36,944 nt of DNA from Spirochaetia bacterium (GTDB lineage: Bacteria > Spirochaetota > Spirochaetia > CAKZLE01): positions 1 through 36,944 of the forward strand of contig JAIPFY010000031.1 of assembly GCA_021736385.1 (NCBI GenBank), given 5' to 3'. The notes beneath the pieces are model-generated. The model did not search any database. It was given only the letters and a program-made list of their open reading frames with translations, and was not told where the DNA came from. Shown here piece after piece: positions 7,288 to 15,230 of this stretch. The position numbers and the translations under genes were made by a program. Within the stretch, counting starts at the first letter, position 1, and every line of letters begins with the position of its first letter.

Positions 7288-8843
7288 TGAAGATCCTGTT
7301 CGTTGATGATGAACCACTCACCCGAACCTATCTCAGGCAGATCATAGACTGGGAAGAGCTCGGCATGACCGTCACAGGAGAGGCCGGGAACGGGAAGGAG
7401 GCCCTTCAGCTGCTGGCTGAAGAGCCGTACGATATCATGATCACCGACATCAGGATGCCGGTGATCGATGGGATCGAACTGATACGGGCTATCCGTGAGA
7501 CGTCGCAGGAGATGAAGATCATCGTGCTGAGCGCTTACAGTGACTTCGAATATGCACGGACGGTCTTCAGTCATGGGATCACCGGCTACCTCATCAAGCC
7601 CATCAATGAGGAGAAACTGCTCGCTCTCGTCCAGAAGGCTCAGCAGGAGCTCCAGTGCTCGATCGAAGAGGCTCAGAGGTCACACTTCACCCAGACCCTG
7701 GCAGCAGAGACACTTCTGTGGGAGCAGATCACCAAACCGAACACCGATGAGCTGTTCTTCAGGAAGTTCGGATCGCTCCAGTCAAAGCCTGATCTCTCAC
7801 GCTACCAGCTGGTCTCTCTAACCTTCACACGCAGTGATCTCACACGAGGTGATGTGGTAGCGGCTCTGCATGAGGCATCCCCGCTGTTCGAAGACTACGG
7901 GCGCTTCATCATCCGGGCAGACCGGAGGGTCTGGCTGATGATCCTGGAACAGGAGATCGGCTCTCAGGAGGTACGGCTTGCCGAAGGACTCCTGCACAGC
8001 CGTATCGACCCTGATGCCTTCATCCTGGTCAGCGGGACCCACTCCTCTCCCTCGACCCTGTCGGAGGCCTATCGAGAACTGAACTACCTCACAGCCCTCA
8101 GGTTCTATGCGAACAGGACCCACTATGTGTTCTACCGCAGACGGAAGCAGCCGGTCCCGAATGAACCGTCGTTCACCATCTACGATGCCGTGAACAGATC
8201 GATCCTGCTGCTTCAGTCGAGAGCTCTCAGGGACATCGATGCCTATATGGATGAGCTTGATGAGATGACCCAGCAGCTGTACGGGGACCAGGTCGAAGAG
8301 TACAGGAACTACTGGACCATGTTCGCACTGCTCATACGCACCAGGATCGAGCAGAGCGATGCGCTCATCCATCTGCCGAGAGTACTCAAGGAGTTCGAAC
8401 ATACCACCTTCCAGGATGCAGAGAGTTCAGAGCAGATACTCCTCTTTCTCAAGCGCTGCTTCGCAGAAGTCCTGAAGACCTCGGTAGTGGTTCCCGACAA
8501 CCAGTCTACCCCCATCGTGCAGATGATCAAGGAGTATATCCAGAAGAACTACCAGCAGAAGGTCTCTCTGGATTCCATCGCAGAGGCTCACGAGCTGAGC
8601 AAGAACTATGTCTGCAGGGTCTTTCATGATGCCACAGGGGTCCCCCTGTGGGACTACCTCACCATGGTACGGATCGAACATGCCAAACAGATGCTCAGCA
8701 GCAGTGCAAAGACCACCGGGGAGATCGCACAGCTGGTCGGCTATGAGAACCAGGGCTATTTCTCCAGCGTGTTCAAGAAGAAGACCGGGATCTCTCCCAA
8801 GAAGTTCAGGAAGGATGCCGGCGCATCAAGACTCTGCCTCTGA
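7287..8843 (+). CDS. YesN-type response regulator (REC plus AraC DNA-binding domain)
   Basis: A 518-residue transcription factor. The receiver domain covers about 1-120: acidic pair in FVDDEP, phospho-acceptor Asp54 in ITDIRMP, conserved Lys in GYLIKPIN. A long middle region of about 280 residues has no clear motif, as usual for YesN proteins. The last 105 residues are a double helix-turn-helix AraC domain (VSLDSIAEAHELSKNYVCRV, then GEIAQLVGYENQGYFSSVFK and the closing ISPKKFRK). The ATG at 7287 overlaps the kinase stop by one base (TGATG) with GGAG seven bases upstream; an in-frame ATG at 7275 is less likely. It probably activates the flanking transporter operon, the isomerase operon, or both. 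Confidence 0.94.
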   Translation: MKILFVDDEPLTRTYLRQIIDWEELGMTVTGEAGNGKEALQLLAEEPYDIMITDIRMPVIDGIELIRAIRETSQEMKIIVLSAYSDFEYARTVFSHGITGYLIKPINEEKLLALVQKAQQELQCSIEEAQRSHFTQTLAAETLLWEQITKPNTDELFFRKFGSLQSKPDLSRYQLVSLTFTRSDLTRGDVVAALHEASPLFEDYGRFIIRADRRVWLMILEQEIGSQEVRLAEGLLHSRIDPDAFILVSGTHSSPSTLSEAYRELNYLTALRFYANRTHYVFYRRRKQPVPNEPSFTIYDAVNRSILLLQSRALRDIDAYMDELDEMTQQLYGDQVEEYRNYWTMFALLIRTRIEQSDALIHLPRVLKEFEHTTFQDAESSEQILLFLKRCFAEVLKTSVVVPDNQSTPIVQMIKEYIQKNYQQKVSLDSIAEAHELSKNYVCRVFHDATGVPLWDYLTMVRIEHAKQMLSSSAKTTGEIAQLVGYENQGYFSSVFKKKTGISPKKFRKDAGASRLCL

Positions 8844-8932
8844 AGCCATCGCAGAAGAGTGTACAGGGAAGTCTGAGCTGGTGATCACTGTGCTGCATGA
8901 CAAACACCGGCCTTCGGGGACTCTACCCTCCC

Positions 8933-9295
8933 TTAATTCAGCATGACATCGGTATAGTTCATGAGAGGGGAGTCAGAGATGTCCCAGGGGGCCCGTACCA
9001 CCCTGATCCCATGGGACGGACAGGAGATACGGGGCAGCGATGCATGAATGAAGCAGCGGTACTGCAGCAGATCATGATATCTCCAGATCTGCTCATCCAG
9101 CACTTCGACACATGGGCATGCCATCTGGTCACAGCCCTCTTCCGGACAGGGGAACAGGGCCCCTTCTTTCCAGCTGAGGTATATATGCATCTCCATCCTA
9201 CCGGTCTGTTCGTTATGCTTCATCTCTGATCTTGCTATGTGCCAGGGATCCGGCAGCCCCAGGGCAGCAGTCAACAGCATCTGGTCATCCATCAT
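8933..9295 (-). pseudogene. ISL3-family transposase remnant, N-terminal zinc-finger region only
   Basis: The 120-residue frame matches the start of ISL3/IS204/IS1001/IS1165 transposases. It has a CPEEGCDQMACPC cysteine cluster, the hallmark IWRYHDLLQYRCFIHASLPR stretch and the SCPSHGIR zinc ligands, ending in APW. A full ISL3 transposase has about 400-550 residues. Here the reading frame stops about 18 residues after the zinc domain, and nothing resembling the DDE domain follows in the flanks. It is therefore a decayed insertion or a retained fragment. AGGAGG precedes two consecutive ATGs (9295 and 9292), the second at better spacing, so it could still be translated. It interrupts the space between the two-component genes and the orphan binding protein. 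Confidence 0.8.
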
Positions 9296-9450
9296 GTCCT
9301 CCTTAGAGCCTCTATACTATCGCATGTGATGAGTTCTGGTACAGTCCTTATTGTGTATCTCCAGCAAGCCTGCACGTCGAATAGCATAAACACTGCTGTA
9401 TGGATCGGTAAGCCGAAGAGAGAAGTCCGTTAGGGCACCCGAAACAGCTG

Positions 9451-10569
9451 CTAGTAGTAGAGGACTCGATCCTTGAAGGCATCGATGAACGCCTTGTACG
9501 GGAGCTCTTCGGGGATGACCAGCTGGTGGTCTCTGCGCTCCCACAGATCCGAGTATACCTGCACTTCCGATCCCCGGGGGTAGGTGCTGTGATCCACGGC
9601 TGTGACGAACAGCTGCTCTTCCATGATCTGCCGCGCTGCAGGGGTAGTAAGGAATCGGAGGAACTCGGCAGCATCGCTGGCGTTCGGGGCATTGGTCGGC
9701 ACTGCGACCCCGAAGACCTGGGTCACTGCACCGAATTCAGGGGTATACATCGCGATCTGAGAGCCCGCCTGCTCCTGCGTCAGCAGCTGCAGGACCTGGT
9801 GTTCATAGGCCGGAGTCATATACAGACGTCCTGAGAGCAGCAGGCGAATCGAATCATGATCGGAACTGGTGTAGATCATCTGCTCCTCGTGCTGCCGGAA
9901 CCAGGACCCGACCGCTGCGAGGGTCCTGCTCTCGGGCAGTTCCTGCTGCGGCAGGGAGGGTTCTGCCTCCATCCTGATCGCATGATAGACCGAATAGATG
10001 AAACCGGCGCCTGCATCGCCGCCTACCGCGGTGAAGCCGAAACGTCCGGGATGATCGGAAAGCCATCGATCGAACTCCTGCCAGCTGACCGGAGGATCCT
10101 TCACCACTTCGGTATCATAGAGCATGCCCGATGAGCTTCGGTAGAGCGGGATGAACCCTGACTGGAAGCTCGTATCCTGCAGATCATACCACTCGGTGAG
10201 AGGGTCTGCTGCAGATGGGATGATCCCTGAACGTTCCAGCTGATACCTCTGATACGAATCGTTCACCAGCAGACAGTCGATGGTACCGGTTGGTTCAGGC
10301 TGTTCCTGCATGGCGGTACGCAGATAGGAATCTGCCTGTGTCACCACGATACGGACGTGGACACCGTACTCCTGTTCGAAGAGCCTTCCCATGTATCGGA
10401 TGAAGTGGTCATCAGTCCAGGTATAGAAGACGATCTGCCTGGGCTCCTCCTGCGAGGTCTCCGGCCTGCCGGTGCAGGAGGTCACAAGACACAGGAGTAC
10501 CAGCAGCAGGATCAGTATCCGCTGCCGGGCTTGTAAGCTGTTCATACTGCTATCATGGGCGTCTTTCAT
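9451..10569 (-). CDS. Orphan extracellular solute-binding lipoprotein (family 1)
   Basis: A 372-residue lipoprotein of the family 1 binding-protein class, with no permease or ATPase next to it. The signal peptide is hydrophobic (RILILLLVLLCLVTSC) with lipobox VTSC, so it is acylated and tethered outside the cytoplasmic membrane. The mature part begins RQIVFYTWTDDHFIRYMGRL, the same beta-alpha start as in FbpA/AfuA proteins, and later shows PPVSWQEFDRWL and VFGVAVPTNAPNA. It is 51 bases downstream of the isomerase gene and so in the same transcript. A lone binding lipoprotein near a YesM/YesN pair recalls staphylococcal HptA, the hexose-phosphate sensor of HptRSA. Start choice is uncertain: ATG 10569 with no ribosome site but a TATGAT box eight bases upstream, or ATG 10545. 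Confidence 0.82.
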   Translation of the reverse strand: MKDAHDSSMNSLQARQRILILLLVLLCLVTSCTGRPETSQEEPRQIVFYTWTDDHFIRYMGRLFEQEYGVHVRIVVTQADSYLRTAMQEQPEPTGTIDCLLVNDSYQRYQLERSGIIPSAADPLTEWYDLQDTSFQSGFIPLYRSSSGMLYDTEVVKDPPVSWQEFDRWLSDHPGRFGFTAVGGDAGAGFIYSVYHAIRMEAEPSLPQQELPESRTLAAVGSWFRQHEEQMIYTSSDHDSIRLLLSGRLYMTPAYEHQVLQLLTQEQAGSQIAMYTPEFGAVTQVFGVAVPTNAPNASDAAEFLRFLTTPAARQIMEEQLFVTAVDHSTYPRGSEVQVYSDLWERRDHQLVIPEELPYKAFIDAFKDRVLYY

Positions 10570-10623
10570 CACAACCTATCATACTCTGTCTGAAGCAGAA
10601 CCACCAGAACCTTCTTGTACATT

Positions 10624-11460
10624 TCAGAGGCGGTCTTTCATCTCCTCCCAGGTCCTGTTCAACAGCTCGACAGAAGATCTCAGCCCTTCTGCGGTCTTGA
10701 TCTCCAGACAGACGGGGAAAGCCCAGTGATCACGGTACATGACTTCAAGCAGTCCCCTCAGATCCAGGATGCCGGTCCCCAGCGCGTTATGGCTGTCGAA
10801 CAGTCCGTCATTATCGTGCAGGTGTGCCATACGCACCTGCTGCTGTCCCAGATCCCCGATGAGATGGGAGGGTCTCCTGCTGAAGTAGAGGGCATGACCG
10901 AAATCGACCGTGAACGCAAGATCTTCAGCGACCTGCGACCTGATGTGCCGCATCTCCCCATGGTAGATGGCATGCTTGAGCATATGGCGTTCATAGGCGT
11001 TGCCGTTCTCAAGGCAGACAGTCACCCCGATACCTCTGGCATACTCGGTGAGCTCCTGAAAACTCTCTATGTTGGCTTTGACCGAATCCGCCCAGGCTGT
11101 ATCGGTATAATCGCATGATCGCATGTCCCCGCCGTGGACGGTCGCCTGATTCGCACCGACTTCGAGGGCATAGTCGAAGGAGCGGGCGATACGCCGGACC
11201 GACTCTTCCCGGGTCCTGCGATCAAGCGATGCCAGATTGATCTGTTCGAACGGTGAGTGGATCGAGATGCCCATACCCGATTGCTCCAATCGCCGGCGGA
11301 TCTCCCCGAAATCTCGTGATCTTCCCCGTTTGATGAGCTCCTCACCGTACTTGAATTCGACCCAGCGAAGACCAAGCTCAGCTGAAGTATCGATGAAATC
11401 CGGCAGGTCACCGGTGAACTCATAATAGCAGACGGCTCCGAAGACTGGACTGTAGATCAT
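10624..11460 (-). CDS. Sugar phosphate isomerase/epimerase (xylose-isomerase-like TIM barrel)
   Basis: A 278-residue cytoplasmic enzyme of the AP-endonuclease-2/IolE fold. Metal and catalytic residues of the family appear in order along the barrel: His in TVHGGD, Glu in VCLENGN, Asp and His in TVDFGHAL, His in MAHLHDND, and Glu in VCLEIK near the C-terminus. The family isomerises or epimerises keto- and aldo-sugars using a divalent metal; the exact substrate is not readable. GGGAG lies six bases before the ATG at 11460. It is the first gene of a two-gene operon with the orphan binding lipoprotein, which ties the enzyme to whatever ligand that protein binds. Confidence 0.87.
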   Translation of the reverse strand: MIYSPVFGAVCYYEFTGDLPDFIDTSAELGLRWVEFKYGEELIKRGRSRDFGEIRRRLEQSGMGISIHSPFEQINLASLDRRTREESVRRIARSFDYALEVGANQATVHGGDMRSCDYTDTAWADSVKANIESFQELTEYARGIGVTVCLENGNAYERHMLKHAIYHGEMRHIRSQVAEDLAFTVDFGHALYFSRRPSHLIGDLGQQQVRMAHLHDNDGLFDSHNALGTGILDLRGLLEVMYRDHWAFPVCLEIKTAEGLRSSVELLNRTWEEMKDRL

Positions 11461-11662
11461 ATCCTGCTCCCTTGATCAGTTTCACACCCTGGAGGTGTTC
11501 CCTATCATATATACCGGAAGTCCCTGGAAATCTACCTGCAGATCCTCACGATCGGCAGGTTTCTCACTTGAACGTCCTGATGGGGTCAATATGTGAGAAA
11601 AACAGGATACTATCAGAGAAATCTGCAAGGTTGATGCTGAGATGGGCTGGGGTCTGAGGGTG
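11461..11662. other. Intergenic region upstream of the isomerase gene
   Basis: No gene is seen in these 202 bases. TTTCTCAC (11560-11567) and GTGAGAAA (11593-11600) form a perfect 8-bp inverted repeat with a 25-base centre. It lies upstream of the isomerase operon and downstream of the thioredoxin-like gene, and could be an operator. No convincing -35/-10 pair was found. Confidence 0.4.
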
Positions 11663-11902
11663 CTAGATCTTCGCGCTCAGCAGCTCGATGATCCGGCTGA
11701 CAGAGAGCGCTCTGCCTGAACTGATACGATCCCCGTCAATGATCAGTGCAGGGATCATCATGACTCCCAGATCGAGGATCGCCTCGATATCAGAGATGTG
11801 CTCGACGGTGACATCGAGACCGAGCTCTTCGATGGCCTGTTCGAGATTCTTCTGCAGGACGGTACAGGTGGGACAGCCGGTCCCCAGCAGTTGGATGGTC
11901 AT
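11663..11902 (-). CDS. Small thioredoxin-like protein with CPTC active site
   Basis: A 79-residue protein of the redox-active disulfide/thioredoxin-like-3 family (glutaredoxin size). It starts MTIQLLGTGCPTCTVLQ, with the dithiol CPTC at residues 10-13, and has the cis-proline loop in MMIPALIIDG. It probably reduces a disulfide or takes part in metal or thiol handling; small proteins of this type often lie near arsenic or permease genes, but none is here. The ATG at 11902 is chosen because GGGGGAG lies four bases upstream; the longer frame back to 11962 lacks family sequence. It is 96 bases downstream of the helicase gene on the same strand. Confidence 0.82.
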   Translation of the reverse strand: MTIQLLGTGCPTCTVLQKNLEQAIEELGLDVTVEHISDIEAILDLGVMMIPALIIDGDRISSGRALSVSRIIELLSAKI

Positions 11903-11998
11903 GAAGCTCCCCCTCATTCGGATCCAGTTTCGATTCGTTTCCAGGCAGTAGCACCGCAGCAACTCCTGCTCTGAGGCACAAGCTGCTCCCCGCCTGTC

Positions 11999-13945
11999 TT
12001 AGAAGATATCTTCCAGAGCCCCGAGCCCTCCGGGGTTCTCGGGGTTCCATCCATGCAGTTCTCTTCTGACCAGCTGCTCAGGGATATCCGAGAGGAAATA
12101 GTGTTCCCCTTTCGCAGGAGAGCTGCTGACCCAGAAGGCATTGCGATGGAAGGAGGAGCGGGTGATGATCAGCTCGTTCTGTGCCCGGGTGAGTGCCACA
12201 TAGAGGACCCTTCGTTCTTCCTCCTCCGCTTCGAGATCTCCCAGACTCCGGTGGTGCGGATAGTTCGCCTGATTCGCTCCTGCCACGAAGCAGACGGGCG
12301 CCTCGGTCCCCTTGGCGCTGTGTACGGTGATCAGGGTCACCGCATCATCGGTGGAGTTCTTGAGGATCTCGGTATCATTGAGCGGTTCGAGGGTGAAGTC
12401 ATCGATGAACTCTTCGGTGCTGGTATAGTTCTCTGCGACCCTGATCAGCAGCTCCAGATCCTTGCTCCGCTGCTGCCAGTTGTCGTACCGCTCCTTGAGC
12501 ACTGGAGCCAGGTGCCTGATCACGGCAGTGACGCACTTCTTGGGCACCGGGAACTGATCGATCGTCGCCTGATAGGCATCGATGGCCTTATGGTGCTCAG
12601 CAAGCAGCTTCGTCAGATCACCCAACAGCTGCTGACCCGTATCCCCGGTAAGGCCCTGGAGGATCTTCTGTGCAGTCTTCTCCCCTATCCTCGGCCACAG
12701 CTGCAGATACCGCATCCAGGCAAGATCATCCCGTTCGTTCCTCACGATACGCAGCAGCGCCATGACGTCTCTCACATGTGATGATCTGGTCAGCACCGTC
12801 CCCCCGATGAACCGGTAGGGGATCGCACGCCTGATCAGTTCCGCTTCCAGATGCTTCGCATCATAGCCGGTCCGGTAGAGGATCATCATATCCTTCAGAG
12901 CCATACCCTGCTCATCACGCTGCTGGATCTCATCGGCGATCCAGCTCGCCTCCTCCCCTGCACTCTCGAAATCTTCTACTCTCGGAAGGTACCCGCAGGT
13001 ACCGCGTACTGCGGTGAGTTCCTTGTCATAGTCATAGGAGGAGCCGCTGAGCAGCCAGTTCGAAAGATCGAGGATCTCCTGGTAACTGCGGTAGTTGAGG
13101 CTGAGAGTGATGGTGGTACTGGAACCGAAGAGCTGTTCGAACTGATAGATGTGCTGGAACTCGGCTCCCCGGAACCGGTAGATCGACTGGGCAGGATCCC
13201 CTACACAGAACAGCCGTACCCGCTCTGCTGCGAAGTGCCGAAGGATCGAGAACTGTATGGGATTGGTATCCTGCATCTCATCGACGAGGACCTCATCGAA
13301 GAGGGTACAGACTGCCCGGCGAAGCGGCGGCTTCTGCTCGAGGGTATCCGAGAAGAGCTGCAGCAGGTCATCATAATCAAGATAGCCCCGCTCCTGCTTC
13401 GCGGCCTGGTACTGGTCGAACAGGGTACAGCAGCTCTCGAGGTCCTCGGGTTCCAGGTCTGTGGTATGCATGAGGTACTCACGCGGCTGCCGGCAGGTGT
13501 TCCTGCTGTAGGAGTAGTAGGAGAGCAGCTGCTTGCTCTTGGGCAGGCCGCGCCTGGCTCTCCGTTCGGTCTTCACCAGCTGCTTCCTGAGCATCACCAT
13601 CAGGGAGTTCTGGTCATCAGCATCGATGATGCTCAGGCCTGTGAGCCCGAAACTCTTCGGAAGCTGAGTCATCACTTTCAGACAGAAGGCATGGAAGGTC
13701 CCGGCCTGCAGCTGGGAAGCTCCCATACCTATCTCCGCTTTGAGTCTGAGCTTGAGTTCCCGGGCAGCCCGGTTGGTGAAGGTCATGATCAGGATGCGTG
13801 AGACATCGGTACCCGAGGAGCACAGCTGTGCAGCCCGTGAGATGATGGTGCGCGTCTTCCCGCACCCCGCCCCTGCTGTCACCAGGATGTTCAGTGCCTC
13901 TCCCTGATAGTTCACCGCCTGCTTCTGCTGTTCGTTCAGTTCCAT
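11999..13945 (-). CDS. UvrD/Rep-family (superfamily 1A) DNA helicase
   Basis: A 648-residue ATP-dependent 3'-5' helicase. Motifs in order: Q motif MELNEQQKQAV at the very N-terminus, Walker A AGAGCGKTRT (about 27-36), Ia MTFTNRAAREL, GTFHAFCL, Walker B VDEMQDTNP, motif III GDPAQSIYRFRGA, motif IV/V region LSLNYRS and TVHSAKGTEAPVCFV, and motif VI YVALTRAQNELII. It is shorter than PcrA/UvrD (about 720-740), mainly lacking a C-terminal extension. The ATG at 13945 is preferred: it puts the Q motif at the N-terminus and has GGGGTG five bases upstream; the longer frame to 13993 adds 16 unrelated residues. Likely a repair helicase, not linked in function to its sugar-gene neighbours. Confidence 0.93.
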   Translation of the reverse strand: MELNEQQKQAVNYQGEALNILVTAGAGCGKTRTIISRAAQLCSSGTDVSRILIMTFTNRAARELKLRLKAEIGMGASQLQAGTFHAFCLKVMTQLPKSFGLTGLSIIDADDQNSLMVMLRKQLVKTERRARRGLPKSKQLLSYYSYSRNTCRQPREYLMHTTDLEPEDLESCCTLFDQYQAAKQERGYLDYDDLLQLFSDTLEQKPPLRRAVCTLFDEVLVDEMQDTNPIQFSILRHFAAERVRLFCVGDPAQSIYRFRGAEFQHIYQFEQLFGSSTTITLSLNYRSYQEILDLSNWLLSGSSYDYDKELTAVRGTCGYLPRVEDFESAGEEASWIADEIQQRDEQGMALKDMMILYRTGYDAKHLEAELIRRAIPYRFIGGTVLTRSSHVRDVMALLRIVRNERDDLAWMRYLQLWPRIGEKTAQKILQGLTGDTGQQLLGDLTKLLAEHHKAIDAYQATIDQFPVPKKCVTAVIRHLAPVLKERYDNWQQRSKDLELLIRVAENYTSTEEFIDDFTLEPLNDTEILKNSTDDAVTLITVHSAKGTEAPVCFVAGANQANYPHHRSLGDLEAEEEERRVLYVALTRAQNELIITRSSFHRNAFWVSSSPAKGEHYFLSDIPEQLVRRELHGWNPENPGGLGALEDIF

Positions 13946-13993
13946 ATGACACCCCATCGGATCGTTAAGCTGATCATACGAGCATGATCGCAA

Positions 13994-14020
13994 GGGATAC
14001 CGCGTATGATGCGGTATCTC
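13994..14020 (-). promoter_or_regulatory. Inverted repeat at the helicase leader / end of hexuronate operon
   Basis: GATACCGC (13996-14003) and GCGGTATC (14011-14018) are perfect arms with a seven-base loop, extended by two further pairs. It sits 67 bases past the last hexuronate-operon stop and just downstream of a candidate helicase promoter. It could end the operon (no U-run) or be an operator over the helicase start point. Confidence 0.45.
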
Positions 14021-14022
14021 AT

Positions 14023-14051
14023 ATTGTTCTCCACATGGGGCGAAATGTCAA
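14023..14051 (-). promoter_or_regulatory. Candidate promoter of the helicase gene
   Basis: On the minus strand a perfect TTGACA (14046-14051) is followed after 17 bases by AACAAT (14023-14028). Transcription would begin near 14016, inside the adjacent inverted repeat, giving a leader of about 70 bases. The -10 is only fair. Confidence 0.45.
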
Positions 14052-14086
14052 TGACAGCCTGCTGCTGTCGAATGGGTCAGCATGCG

Positions 14087-15214
14087 CTACTTCAGCAGTG
14101 CATGGAGCCGGTCATAGAGCTGCTCCTGATCTTCCGGGTCCTGACAGTAGGTCACTGCGATCACCTTCATATGATCATTGATCAGATCACTGAAGTAGGG
14201 ATAGACACTCTCACTGTCGCCGACGCATCGGGCATTCACGATGATCCCGGAATCCCTGAAGATCTGCTCGAAGGCCTTGGGATCGTTGGGATCAGGATCC
14301 GTCTCCGGAGAGAAGGCCCCATCGACCATGATGGTATTCCTGAAACTCTTCACCATGGGTGCTTTGTGAGACCAGCTGCCGCAGGAGTGGAAGACCACCC
14401 CGCCGAACTCATCACCGAGATGTTCATGGGAGCGCTGGAAGAACTCACGGTAGTGGTCATCAGAGAACATGATCACGTTATCGGTACTCTCCCCTGCTCC
14501 GCTGAAGACCCTGCTGCTGGCGAACCCGTGTCCCGGCTGTACCAGGGCATCACCGATCAGATCCCTCTGGATCTTCAGGAACTCGATCAGCAGCTCGTTC
14601 ACCAGTTCGACTGCCTGCTTCACCCCGTCCGGGTCATCGAAGATATCGATGCACAGATCACTCATGGGAAGCAGATAGGAGAGCATGTTAGCCGGTGACT
14701 GGATGTCGCAGTAGGAGAGCGGGAGCTCTCCTCTGGTCTTATCGAGAAAGTATTCGATCCGCTCGAGGATGATCCTGCCGATCGGGCTTTGGTGCAGGGG
14801 CACCACCTCCGAGGCAAGCAGCTGTCGTGCCGATGAGAACATCGGCTCCACTGCCGGGGCCTGCCCCTCCTTCCAGAGGTACTCCCCGCCGAAGGCAGAT
14901 GCGATATAGCCGATACCATACCAGGGTTCGAGGAAGTTGGGTACATCCGCCTTGTAGGAGAGACTCTTCTTCAGAACCCCGAGCTGCAGAGCAAGGGACT
15001 CCTGATGCTCTTTTGACTTATGGTAGTAGACCCCGTCGCCCCTCATGCGGCGGTAGACGAGCAGGCCGCTCTCTGCTTCTAGGAACTCCCTGCTGCGTAC
15101 CAGCAGTTCCTGTTCATAGGCACGGTATTCCTGTCGATCGAACAGCTCAGGGGCTATGGCTGCTGCCTGTGTATACTGAGAGTCTCTCAATGTGATATCA
15201 AAGGTACTGGACAT
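14087..15214 (-). CDS. UroD-fold protein, last gene of hexuronate operon
   Basis: A 375-residue cytoplasmic protein of the uroporphyrinogen decarboxylase/MtaA-like superfamily. It carries the zinc-site motif H-x-C-G (His276-Ser-Cys278-Gly in VVFHSCGSW) and a second cysteine near the C-terminus (Cys357 in VTYCQDP), at the place where methyltransferases such as MtaA and MtbA have the third ligand. Haem synthesis is unlikely: the gene lies 16 bases after uxaC in a sugar operon, and the N-terminal arginine pattern of HemE is not seen. True methyltransferases of this fold work with a corrinoid protein, and none is encoded nearby. Its role in uronate use is unknown; demethylation or decarboxylation of a modified uronate is conceivable. 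AAGGAGG lies 12 bases before the ATG. Confidence 0.84.
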   Translation of the reverse strand: MSSTFDITLRDSQYTQAAAIAPELFDRQEYRAYEQELLVRSREFLEAESGLLVYRRMRGDGVYYHKSKEHQESLALQLGVLKKSLSYKADVPNFLEPWYGIGYIASAFGGEYLWKEGQAPAVEPMFSSARQLLASEVVPLHQSPIGRIILERIEYFLDKTRGELPLSYCDIQSPANMLSYLLPMSDLCIDIFDDPDGVKQAVELVNELLIEFLKIQRDLIGDALVQPGHGFASSRVFSGAGESTDNVIMFSDDHYREFFQRSHEHLGDEFGGVVFHSCGSWSHKAPMVKSFRNTIMVDGAFSPETDPDPNDPKAFEQIFRDSGIIVNARCVGDSESVYPYFSDLINDHMKVIAVTYCQDPEDQEQLYDRLHALLK

Positions 15215-15230
15215 GGTATCTGATTCCTCC

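Noticed and set aside
11560..11600. Inverted repeat TTTCTCAC/GTGAGAAA as an intrinsic terminator
   Set aside because: The 25-base loop and the lack of a U-run on either strand make termination unlikely; kept only as a possible operator.
12851..13801. Long open frame on the plus strand (316 residues)
   Set aside because: Antisense to the helicase, whose motifs are complete; the composition is that of a shadow frame.
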